Source: an uncultured Tolumonas sp. (GTDB taxonomy: Bacteria > Pseudomonadota > Gammaproteobacteria > Enterobacterales > Aeromonadaceae). From it: DNA of 64,000 nt. The DNA is taken from NCBI RefSeq assembly GCF_963676665.1, contig NZ_OY781371.1, positions 1-64,000 on the forward strand, read 5' to 3'. This document shows, piece by piece, positions 1-8,108 of this stretch; the stretch's first letter is position 1; every line of letters begins with the position of its first letter. The notes below the pieces were generated by a model. That model saw only the letters and a program-made list of their open reading frames with translations, did not search any database and had not been told where the DNA came from. Made by a program: the position numbers and the translations under genes.

Positions 1-3000
1 CTGACCATTGCACCGGCCACACTGTTAGCCAACGACAGCGATCCCGATGGCGACCCGCTGAGTATTACCAGTGTGCAGGCTGCAGTACATGGGACGGTAG
101 CCTTAGTGGAAGGCAACATTGTGTTTACGCCGGCCGCCGATTACCACGGTCCGGCCAGCTTCACCTACACCATCAGTGACGGCCAGGGCGGTAGCGACAC
201 CGCGACAGTCACCATTGAGGTAACACCGGTGAACGACAACCCGCATGCCGTTAACGACGAACCGGCCGCACAAAGTGATGCGCTGGTGACGCCGGAAGAC
301 ACCGCACTGACCATTGCACCGGCTACATTGTTAGCCAATGACAGCGATCCCGATGGCGATCCACTGAGTATCACCAGTGTGCAGGGGGCGGTAAACGGCA
401 CGGTGGCGTTAGTCGAGGGCAACATCGTGTTTACGCCGGCCGCCGATTACCACGGTCCGGCTAGCTTCACCTACACCATCAGTGACGGACAAGGCGGTAG
501 CGACACCGCGACAGTCACCATTGAGGTAACACCGGTGAACGACAACCCGCATGCCGTTAACGACGAACCGGCCGCACAAAGTGATGCGCTGGTGACGCCG
601 GAAGACACCGCACTGACCATTGCACCGGCCACACTGTTAGCCAACGACAGCGATCCCGATGGCGACCCGCTGAGTATTACCAGTGTGCAGGGGGCGGTAA
701 ACGGCACGGTAGCCTTAGTGGAAGGCAACATTGTGTTTACACCGGCGGCCGATTACCACGGTCCGGCCAGCTTCACCTACACCATCAGTGACGGACAAGG
801 CGGTAGCGACACCGCGACAGTCACCATTGAGGTAACACCGGTGAACGACAATCCGGATGCGGTCAACGACGCCCCGGCCGCACAAAGTGATGCGCTGGTG
901 ACGCCGGAAGACACCGCACTGACCATTGCACCGGCCACACTGTTAGCCAACGACAGCGATCCCGATGGCGACCCGCTGAGTATTACCAGTGTGCAGGCTG
1001 CAGTACATGGGACGGTAGCCTTAGTGGAAGGCAACATTGTGTTTACACCGGCGGCCGATTACCACGGTCCGGCCAGCTTCACCTACACCATCAGTGACGG
1101 ACAAGGCGGTAGCGACACCGCGACAGTCACCATTGAGGTAACACCGGTGAACGACAACCCGCATGCCGTTAACGACGAACCGGCCGCACAAAGTGATGCG
1201 CTGGTGACGCCGGAAGACACCGCACTGACCATTGCACCGGCTACATTGTTAGCCAACGACAGCGATCCCGATGGCGACCCGCTGAGTATTACCAGTGTGC
1301 AGGCTGCAGTACATGGGACGGTAGCCTTAGTGGAAGGCAACATTGTGTTTACACCGGCGGCCGATTACCACGGTCCGGCCAGCTTCACCTACACCATCAG
1401 TGACGGACAAGGCGGTAGCGACACCGCGACAGTCACCATTGAGGTAACACCGGTGAACGACAACCCGCATGCCGTTAACGACGAACCGGCCGCACAAAGT
1501 GATGCGCTGGTGACGCCGGAAGACACCGCACTGACCATTGCACCGGCCACATTGTTAGCCAATGACAGCGATCCCGATGGCGATCCACTGAGTATCACCA
1601 GTGTGCAGGGGGCGGTAAACGGCACGGTGGCGTTAGTCGAGGGCAACATCGTGTTTACGCCGGCCGCCGATTACCACGGTCCGGCCAGCTTCACCTACAC
1701 CATCAGTGACGGCCAGGGCGGTAGCGACACCGCGACAGTCACCATTGAGGTAACACCGGTGAACGACAACCCGCATGCCGTTAACGACGAACCGGCCGCA
1801 CAAAGTGATGCGCTGGTGACGCCGGAAGACACCGCACTGACCATTGCACCGGCCACATTGTTAGCCAATGACAGCGATCCCGATGGCGATCCACTGAGTA
1901 TCACCAGTGTGCAGGGGGCGGTAAACGGCACGGTGGCGTTAGTCGAGGGCAACATCGTGTTTACGCCGGCCGCCGATTACCACGGTCCGGCCAGCTTCAC
2001 CTACACCATCAGTGACGGCCAGGGCGGTAGCGACACCGCGACAGTCACCATTGAGGTAACACCGGTGAACGACAATCCGGATGCGGTCAACGACGCCCCG
2101 GCCGCACAAAGTGATGCGCTGGTGACGCCGGAAGACACCGCACTGACCATTGCACCGGCCACACTGTTAGCCAACGACAGCGATCCCGATGGCGACCCGC
2201 TGAGTATTACCAGTGTGCAGGCTGCAGTACATGGGACGGTAGCCTTAGTGGAAGGCAACATTGTGTTTACACCGGCGGCCGATTACCACGGTCCGGCCAG
2301 CTTCACCTACACCATCAGTGACGGACAAGGCGGTAGCGACACCGCGACAGTCACCATTGAGGTAACACCGGTGAACGACAACCCGCATGCCGTTAACGAC
2401 GAACCGGCCGCACAAAGTGATGCGCTGGTGACGCCGGAAGACACCGCACTGACCATTGCGCCGGCCACACTGTTAGCCAATGACAGCGATCCCGATGGCG
2501 ACCCGCTGAGTATTACCAGTGTGCAGGGGGCGGTAAACGGCACGGTGGCGTTAGTCGAGGGCAACATTGTGTTTACACCGGCGGCCGATTACCACGGTCC
2601 GGCCAGCTTCACCTACACCATCAGTGACGGACAAGGCGGTAGCGACACCGCGACAGTCACCATTGAGGTAACACCGGTGAACGACAACCCGCATGCCGTT
2701 AACGACGCCCCGGCCGCACAAAGTGATGCGCTGGTGACGCCGGAAGACACCGCACTGACCATTGCACCGGCTACATTGTTAGCCAACGACAGCGATCCCG
2801 ATGGCGACCCGCTGAGTATTACCAGTGTGCAGGCTGCAGTACATGGGACGGTAGCCTTAGTGGAAGGCAACATTGTGTTTACACCGGCGGCCGATTACCA
2901 CGGTCCGGCCAGCTTCACCTACACCATCAGTGACGGACAAGGCGGTAGCGACACCGCGACAGTCACCATTGAGGTAACACCGGTGAACGACAACCCGCAT

Positions 3001-3402
3001 GCCGTTAACGACGAACCGGCCGCACAAAGTGATGCGCTGGTGACGCCGGAAGACACCGCACTGACCATTGCACCGGCCACATTGTTAGCCAATGACAGCG
3101 ATCCCGATGGCGATCCACTGAGTATCACCAGTGTGCAGGGGGCGGTAAACGGCACGGTGGCGTTAGTCGAGGGCAACATCGTGTTTACGCCGGCCGCCGA
3201 TTACCACGGTCCGGCCAGCTTCACCTACACCATCAGTGACGGACAAGGCGGTAGCGACACCGCGACAGTCACCATTGAGGTAACACCGGTGAACGACAAC
3301 CCGCATGCCGTTAACGACGAACCGGCCGCACAAAGTGATGCGCTGGTGACGCCGGAAGACACCGCACTGACCATTGCAACCGGCCACATTGTTAGCCAAT
3401 GA
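1..3402 (+). CDS. Giant repeat adhesin, central part (5' end outside window; frame ends at an indel)
   Basis: The frame is open from base 1 and contains about eleven complete or partial copies of a 102-residue cadherin-like module, so the true start lies upstream of the window. It ends at a TGA at 3400-3402, only because one extra A near 3378-3379 shifts the frame relative to every other repeat copy (ATTGCAACC instead of ATTGCACC). The adhesin continues in another frame to 7099, so this is the central part of one gene rather than a complete protein. Such modules normally form a long extracellular Ca2+-stiffened stalk in type I-secreted (LapA-like) adhesins. Whether the break is real or a sequencing or assembly error in near-identical repeats cannot be settled here. 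Confidence 0.9.
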   Translation: MTIAPATLLANDSDPDGDPLSITSVQAAVHGTVALVEGNIVFTPAADYHGPASFTYTISDGQGGSDTATVTIEVTPVNDNPHAVNDEPAAQSDALVTPEDTALTIAPATLLANDSDPDGDPLSITSVQGAVNGTVALVEGNIVFTPAADYHGPASFTYTISDGQGGSDTATVTIEVTPVNDNPHAVNDEPAAQSDALVTPEDTALTIAPATLLANDSDPDGDPLSITSVQGAVNGTVALVEGNIVFTPAADYHGPASFTYTISDGQGGSDTATVTIEVTPVNDNPDAVNDAPAAQSDALVTPEDTALTIAPATLLANDSDPDGDPLSITSVQAAVHGTVALVEGNIVFTPAADYHGPASFTYTISDGQGGSDTATVTIEVTPVNDNPHAVNDEPAAQSDALVTPEDTALTIAPATLLANDSDPDGDPLSITSVQAAVHGTVALVEGNIVFTPAADYHGPASFTYTISDGQGGSDTATVTIEVTPVNDNPHAVNDEPAAQSDALVTPEDTALTIAPATLLANDSDPDGDPLSITSVQGAVNGTVALVEGNIVFTPAADYHGPASFTYTISDGQGGSDTATVTIEVTPVNDNPHAVNDEPAAQSDALVTPEDTALTIAPATLLANDSDPDGDPLSITSVQGAVNGTVALVEGNIVFTPAADYHGPASFTYTISDGQGGSDTATVTIEVTPVNDNPDAVNDAPAAQSDALVTPEDTALTIAPATLLANDSDPDGDPLSITSVQAAVHGTVALVEGNIVFTPAADYHGPASFTYTISDGQGGSDTATVTIEVTPVNDNPHAVNDEPAAQSDALVTPEDTALTIAPATLLANDSDPDGDPLSITSVQGAVNGTVALVEGNIVFTPAADYHGPASFTYTISDGQGGSDTATVTIEVTPVNDNPHAVNDAPAAQSDALVTPEDTALTIAPATLLANDSDPDGDPLSITSVQAAVHGTVALVEGNIVFTPAADYHGPASFTYTISDGQGGSDTATVTIEVTPVNDNPHAVNDEPAAQSDALVTPEDTALTIAPATLLANDSDPDGDPLSITSVQGAVNGTVALVEGNIVFTPAADYHGPASFTYTISDGQGGSDTATVTIEVTPVNDNPHAVNDEPAAQSDALVTPEDTALTIATGHIVSQ

Positions 3403-4870
3403 CAGCGATCCCGATGGCGATCCACTGAGTATTACCAGTGTGCAGGTGTGCAGGGGGCGGTAAACGGCACGGTAGCCGTTAGTGGAAGGCAACATTGTGT
3501 TTACACCGGCGGCCGATTACCACGGTCCGGCCAGCTTCACCTACACCATCAGTGACGGCCAAGGCGGTAGCGACACCGCGACAGTCACCATTGAGGTAAC
3601 ACCGGTGAACGACAACCCGCATGCCGTTAACGACGAACCGGCCGCACAAAGTGATGCGCTGGTGACGCCGGAAGACACCGCACTGACCATTGCACCGGCC
3701 ACACTGTTAGCCAACGACAGCGATCCCGATGGCGACCCGCTGAGTATTACCAGTGTGCAGGGGGCGGTAAACGGCACGGTAGCGTTAGTGGAAGGCAACA
3801 TTGTGTTTACACCGGCGGCCGATTACCACGGTCCGGCCAGCTTCACCTACACCATCAGTGACGGCCAGGGCGGTAGCGACACCGCGACAGTCACCATTGA
3901 GGTAACACCGGTGAACGACAACCCGCATGCCGTTAACGACGCCCCGGCCGCACAAAGTGATGCGCTGGTGACGCCGGAAGACACCGCACTGACCATTGCA
4001 CCGGCCACACTGTTAGCCAATGACAGCGATCCCGATGGCGACCCGCTGAGTATTACCAGTGTGCAGGCTGCAGTACATGGGACGGTAGCCTTAGTGGAAG
4101 GCAACATTGTGTTTACACCGGCGGCCGATTACCACGGTCCGGCCAGCTTCACCTACACCATCAGTGACGGCCAGGGCGGTAGCGACACCGCGACAGTCAC
4201 CATTGAGGTAACACCGGTGAACGACAATCCGGATGCGGTCAACGACGCCCCGGCCGCACAAAGTGATGCGCTGGTGACGCCGGAAGACACCGCACTGACC
4301 ATTGCACCGGCCACACTGTTAGCCAACGACAGCGATCCCGATGGCGATCCGCTGAGTATTACCAGTGTGCAGGCTGCAGTACATGGGACGGTAGCCTTAG
4401 TGGAAGGCAACATTGTGTTTACACCGGCGGCCGATTACCACGGTCCGGCCAGCTTCACCTACACCATCAGTGACGGACAAGGCGGTAGCGACACCGCGAC
4501 AGTCACCATTGAGGTAACACCGGTGAACGACAATCCGCATGCCGTTAACGACGCCCCGGCCGCACAGTGTGCAGGCTGCAGTACATGGGACGGTAGCCTT
4601 AGTGGTGATGCGCTGGTGACGCCGGAAGACACCGCACTGACCATTGCACCGGCCACACTGTTAGCCAACGACAGCGATCCCGATGGCGATCCACTGAGTA
4701 TCACCAGTGTGCAGGGGGCGGTAAACGGCACGGTGGCGTTAGTCGAGGGCAACATCGTGTTTACACCGGCCGCCGATTACCACGGTCCGGCCAGCTTCAC
4801 CTACACCATCAGTGACGGCCAGGGCGGTAGCGACACCGCCACGGTGAGCATTGAGGTGACGCCGGTGAAC
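1..4870 (+). repeat. Tandem array of sixteen 306-bp repeats encoding cadherin-like adhesin domains
   Basis: The 306-bp unit (102 codons) recurs about sixteen times almost without divergence; the first unit is cut by the window edge and the last decays after about 4845. Each unit encodes a module with VTPEDT, LLANDSDPDGDPLSI, ADYHGPASFTYTISDG and VTPVNDNP, typical of tandem cadherin-like/VCBS domains of secreted adhesins. Units differ at a few linked sites: QAAVHGT or QGAVNGT, and HAVNDE, HAVNDA or DAVNDA, in mosaic order. Unit 12 carries three small insertions that break the frame, and the end of unit 15 carries a 36-bp insertion. Near-identity suggests continuing homogenisation by recombination, or assembly difficulty. 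Confidence 0.95.
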
Positions 4871-7099
4871 GATCCGCCAGTTAGCAGCGATGACAGTGTG
4901 ACCACTGCGGAAGATACCAGCAAAATATTGAGTCTGACTGATTTTGGTAATTACAGCGATGTTGAGAATAGTGCATTGGCGTCTGTCAAAATCACTACGC
5001 TGGAAAACAACGGTAGTCTGGAATACAAAAACAGCAGTAATAACTGGGTAGCGGTGACGTTGAATCAGGAGATCAGTGCGGCCGATATTACGGACGGTAA
5101 ATTGCGCTTTGTGCCGGATAGTAATGAATATGCCAGTCCTTATACCACCATTGGTTTCCATGTCAGTGACGGTACTGACTTCAGCGCCAGCGCTTATACC
5201 CTGACAGTGAATGTGACACCAGTTGATGATTTTCCTCTTGCCGTTAATGACGAATATAATACGGCTGAGGACTCGGTACTTCACGCTAATCTAGCCAGCA
5301 ATGACACTCTTTCTGGCGATGGTGGTAATGTCTGGAGCAAAGCATCAGATCCATCTCATGGTACAGTGACGATAAATACTGACGGTACGTTCAGTTATAC
5401 GCCAACTGCTGACTATCATGGTACTGACAGCTTTACCTATACGATTACCGATGTGGACGGTGATACCAGTACAGCGACTGTAAATATAACGGTTGAACCC
5501 GCTTATGACGAACCTATGTTTGTGATTGGTTCATCATCAAATGATAACGAGAGCTCTACAGTTCCATTTACTGTTCCGCCTAGTAACGCTTCTGGTGTCA
5601 TCAATGGCGGTGCTGGTGATGATGTATTAATGGGGGATCCTGGTGGTTCAAGAATGCAACCTGGTGACAGTGCAAACATTGCATTGGTACTAGATACTTC
5701 GGGCAGTATGAATACGACTATTAGTGGTATAACCCGGTTACAAGCATTAAAAAATGCAGTGATCAATGCCTTAGATAGTTTATACAATTCTAGTGCCAGT
5801 GATGTGCGAGTTCATATCGTTGATTTTGATACTAATGCATCATCTGTCGGGACATTCACGTTGACTCATAATGGAGTTGATGATTTAACCGCGTTAAATT
5901 CTGCTAAAGCTGCGGTTAATGCTCTGATTCAGGGAGGAAACACCAACTATGAAGCAGGTCTACAGTCTGCTTTGAGTTGGATTAATAGTTCAGGATCTGA
6001 TGCGCCGTTAAGTGCAGCTACCATCAATAAAGTGGTATTTATCTCTGATGGAGAACCAAATCGTGCACTGAATAATTCGGGCAGTGTTGTTTCAGTCACT
6101 GCAACTGAGGCAATTCAACACATACTCGGAACATATAATCCTTCGGGAACTAGCAACGATGACAAGGTAAGTGAAGTTGGCAACATTATAGCGGCACATT
6201 ACACCCTTGAAGCCGTGGGCATTAATGTTGCAGCTTCCGCTTTAAATTTACTTAGCCAAGTAGAAGGTGCTACAGGTGATGGTGCAGATAATGTAACGAC
6301 TGCATCTCAACTCAGTGATGTCATTGGTCATCTTGCCGGCGGTTCTATTATTCAGACGGCGGCTGGTAATGATGTTATTAATGGTGGTGTTGATGGGAAT
6401 GACATTATTTTTGGTGATGTTCCTAATACCGATGCATTGGCTGCTACCTATGGTTTGGCTGCTTTAAGCTTCCCTCCCGGGTCTGGCTGGGCTGTATTCC
6501 AAGCACTGGAAAATGGTGAAAGTGCTATTGATCCTGGGTGGAGTCGTGCAGATACTTTAGCTTATATCCAGAATCATCAGGCTGAATTAGCTACTGAAAG
6601 TGGTCGTGCTGGTGGTGATGATATTATTAATGCAGGATTGGGTGACGATACTGTCTATGGTCAGGAAGGTAATGACATCATCTTCGGTGATTCTGGTAAT
6701 GACATCATCAGTGGCGGATCTGGTAATGACACAATTATTGGTGGTCCAGGTAATGACATATTAACAGGTGGGGCCGGAGTTGATACATTCAAATGGACAG
6801 CCGCAGATATCGATGGAAATCATTACAAAGATACCATTACTGATTTTTCAATAAATCCAGTAAATGGAGATAAGCTTGATTTATCAGCTGTACTAAATGG
6901 CGATACCAATACAAATTTAGATAACTATTTACAGTTTTCTAAAGACGGTGTTGGTGATGTTGTTATCTCTGTACATAAAGACGGAAATCTGGCTTCAACA
7001 CCAGACATGACAATCATTATGGAAGGGCATGGCGCTACTGATGCAGATCTTGCAGCTTTGCAAAATTATTTGTTAACTCAAAATGGGTTGATCCACTAA
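3482..7099 (+). CDS. Giant RTX adhesin, C-terminal part: cadherin-like repeats, vWA domain, RTX repeats, type I secretion signal
   Basis: Continuation of the upstream adhesin frame; the apparent GTG start at 3482 is an internal valine codon, not a true start. Residues 1-460 carry the last 102-residue modules. About 467-580 and 582-677 are two diverged cadherin-like domains. A first RTX-like motif (GGAGDDVLMGD) lies near 705. A von Willebrand A domain (about 730-950) has the MIDAS pieces DTSGS, GNTNY and ISDGEPN. RTX nonapeptides of the GNDIIFGD and GGSGNDTIIGG type lie near 960-980 and 1043-1100. The end (DTFKW ... ITDFSINPVNGDKLDLSAVL) resembles the C-terminal T1SS target domain. Predicted role: surface or biofilm adhesin exported by an ABC type I system; no exporter genes are in this window. 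The DNA from about 4870 onward is visibly more AT-rich than the repeats. Confidence 0.9.
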   Translation: MEGNIVFTPAADYHGPASFTYTISDGQGGSDTATVTIEVTPVNDNPHAVNDEPAAQSDALVTPEDTALTIAPATLLANDSDPDGDPLSITSVQGAVNGTVALVEGNIVFTPAADYHGPASFTYTISDGQGGSDTATVTIEVTPVNDNPHAVNDAPAAQSDALVTPEDTALTIAPATLLANDSDPDGDPLSITSVQAAVHGTVALVEGNIVFTPAADYHGPASFTYTISDGQGGSDTATVTIEVTPVNDNPDAVNDAPAAQSDALVTPEDTALTIAPATLLANDSDPDGDPLSITSVQAAVHGTVALVEGNIVFTPAADYHGPASFTYTISDGQGGSDTATVTIEVTPVNDNPHAVNDAPAAQCAGCSTWDGSLSGDALVTPEDTALTIAPATLLANDSDPDGDPLSITSVQGAVNGTVALVEGNIVFTPAADYHGPASFTYTISDGQGGSDTATVSIEVTPVNDPPVSSDDSVTTAEDTSKILSLTDFGNYSDVENSALASVKITTLENNGSLEYKNSSNNWVAVTLNQEISAADITDGKLRFVPDSNEYASPYTTIGFHVSDGTDFSASAYTLTVNVTPVDDFPLAVNDEYNTAEDSVLHANLASNDTLSGDGGNVWSKASDPSHGTVTINTDGTFSYTPTADYHGTDSFTYTITDVDGDTSTATVNITVEPAYDEPMFVIGSSSNDNESSTVPFTVPPSNASGVINGGAGDDVLMGDPGGSRMQPGDSANIALVLDTSGSMNTTISGITRLQALKNAVINALDSLYNSSASDVRVHIVDFDTNASSVGTFTLTHNGVDDLTALNSAKAAVNALIQGGNTNYEAGLQSALSWINSSGSDAPLSAATINKVVFISDGEPNRALNNSGSVVSVTATEAIQHILGTYNPSGTSNDDKVSEVGNIIAAHYTLEAVGINVAASALNLLSQVEGATGDGADNVTTASQLSDVIGHLAGGSIIQTAAGNDVINGGVDGNDIIFGDVPNTDALAATYGLAALSFPPGSGWAVFQALENGESAIDPGWSRADTLAYIQNHQAELATESGRAGGDDIINAGLGDDTVYGQEGNDIIFGDSGNDIISGGSGNDTIIGGPGNDILTGGAGVDTFKWTAADIDGNHYKDTITDFSINPVNGDKLDLSAVLNGDTNTNLDNYLQFSKDGVGDVVISVHKDGNLASTPDMTIIMEGHGATDADLAALQNYLLTQNGLIH

Positions 7100-7104
7100 C
7101 TGAA

Positions 7105-7140
7105 AATCAGGGAGCAGCTTGTCTGCTCCCTGATTTTTTT
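7105..7140 (+). terminator. Rho-independent terminator after the adhesin
   Basis: A 13-bp perfect stem (AATCAGGGAGCAG / CTGCTCCCTGATT) with loop CTTGT is followed by a run of T. It begins six bases after the adhesin stop codon and separates the adhesin from the next gene. Confidence 0.95.
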
Positions 7141-7158
7141 CTGACGGAGAGACTACAA

Positions 7159-7737
7159 ATGATTGACTGGATCTTGGTGGATGATGTGCTTTATCGCTGG
7201 AATGGACAAGAAATTGTCTGTGAGACTGATGTTGGCTACTCAACTCATCTGGATGGAGGTCAGTTAGATGGAATTGATATTGTCGATAACGAGGGGGGTG
7301 TTTCGGGCCAATTATTTGTTGATTTTGTTGTAGGCTCATTATCCTATAAACCATTTGATGATTTACCGCCTGATAGCGCGTTACATTACTCTGTTGATGG
7401 TCATGAGACCATTGTTACCTTATCCCAGTTACCTGTAATTGTTTCTTTGCATGACATGGTTACCATGGATAGTGAAGGCATGGAGCTGTGGTCATTCATT
7501 GCCAATACTTCGCATGTGCATGCCGGAAACACAGAAAATATAAGTAATACAATACCTATTGATCCTGCTGCTGTGTTGGATGCTGGCGATAACACGTTGG
7601 CTTTAATTCTTCAGAATATCGACGGATCACAGCCACTATTAGTAGAAAGATCGGGAACTGATATTTCGCTATCTGATCTTGATGTTTTATATGTTAATGC
7701 ATCAATCCCCGATCCCTTGGATTTGCTCAGTAGTTAA
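7159..7737 (+). CDS. Unrecognised acidic protein downstream of the adhesin
   Basis: 192 residues from an ATG preceded by a good ribosome binding site (GGAGAG, about nine bases upstream). I do not recognise the family. The protein is rich in Asp, Ser and Leu, has very few Lys or Arg and one Cys, and shows no signal peptide or membrane segment, so it is either cytoplasmic or exported by a non-Sec route. The segment near residues 138-180 (VLDAGDNTLALIL ... ISLSDLDVLYVN) loosely recalls beta-rich Asp-containing strings near the ends of RTX proteins, but this is only a resemblance. It lies 59 bp after the adhesin stop, beyond a strong terminator, and shares the AT-rich composition of the adhesin's C-terminal part. 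It may be an adhesin accessory protein or an independent accessory gene; no function can be assigned. Confidence 0.75.
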   Translation: MIDWILVDDVLYRWNGQEIVCETDVGYSTHLDGGQLDGIDIVDNEGGVSGQLFVDFVVGSLSYKPFDDLPPDSALHYSVDGHETIVTLSQLPVIVSLHDMVTMDSEGMELWSFIANTSHVHAGNTENISNTIPIDPAAVLDAGDNTLALILQNIDGSQPLLVERSGTDISLSDLDVLYVNASIPDPLDLLSS

Positions 7738-8108
7738 TAGATCCATTGCTCTATCTAAAAACGGTTGCACTAAAATAGCTCATTTTTATTCTGAGTATTA
7801 TGATTGATACGTTGTAAATATGTTTTTTAATGGTTAAAAATTTTCGTAAAAAACAAGTCGGATTCAATCATTGCTCTCTAAATTATGAACTTAAAACGCT
7901 GTTTTATGTTACTTGCTTTAAAAAAAACGCAATTTATCATCCTTTTTATTTAACTCTGTGAGATAGCTAATCTTATGGAATCTAATCCTGTTTTTTGTTG
8001 TTTCTATGAATTTATCTTCCTTATAAGATAACTGATTATCTTGGCCCGAAGTGTGCACTTCTGGTCTCCGAATACAGTGTTTTTCGTTGCAAGATTAGAG
8101 GTTGACGG
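7738..8108. other. AT-rich intergenic region upstream of the peptide ABC operon
   Basis: 371 bp without a coding frame of note. It is strongly AT-rich with several T and A runs (for example 7815-7855 and 7918-7931). It presumably carries the promoter of the ABC transporter operon starting at 8109, but I found no convincing sigma70 promoter or operator. The only clear signal is a modest ribosome binding site (AGAGG) before 8109. Confidence 0.6.

Noticed and set aside
3378-3480. Programmed ribosomal frameshift in the adhesin
   Set aside because: There is no slippery heptamer with a downstream structure, and the changes are insertions relative to sister repeats in three places, not one frameshift site.
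165-4755. Series of similar 86-residue minus-strand reading frames spaced 306 bp apart
   Set aside because: They are antisense shadows of the adhesin repeats; the periodicity comes from the repeat, and the predicted proteins have no plausible features or ribosome binding sites.
1-4870. CRISPR or satellite-like array
   Set aside because: The unit is 306 bp with no spacer/repeat alternation and is fully coding as cadherin-like modules.
4739-5284. Minus-strand frame of 181 residues
   Set aside because: Antisense to the adhesin transition region; composition follows the sense codons and no start signals are present.
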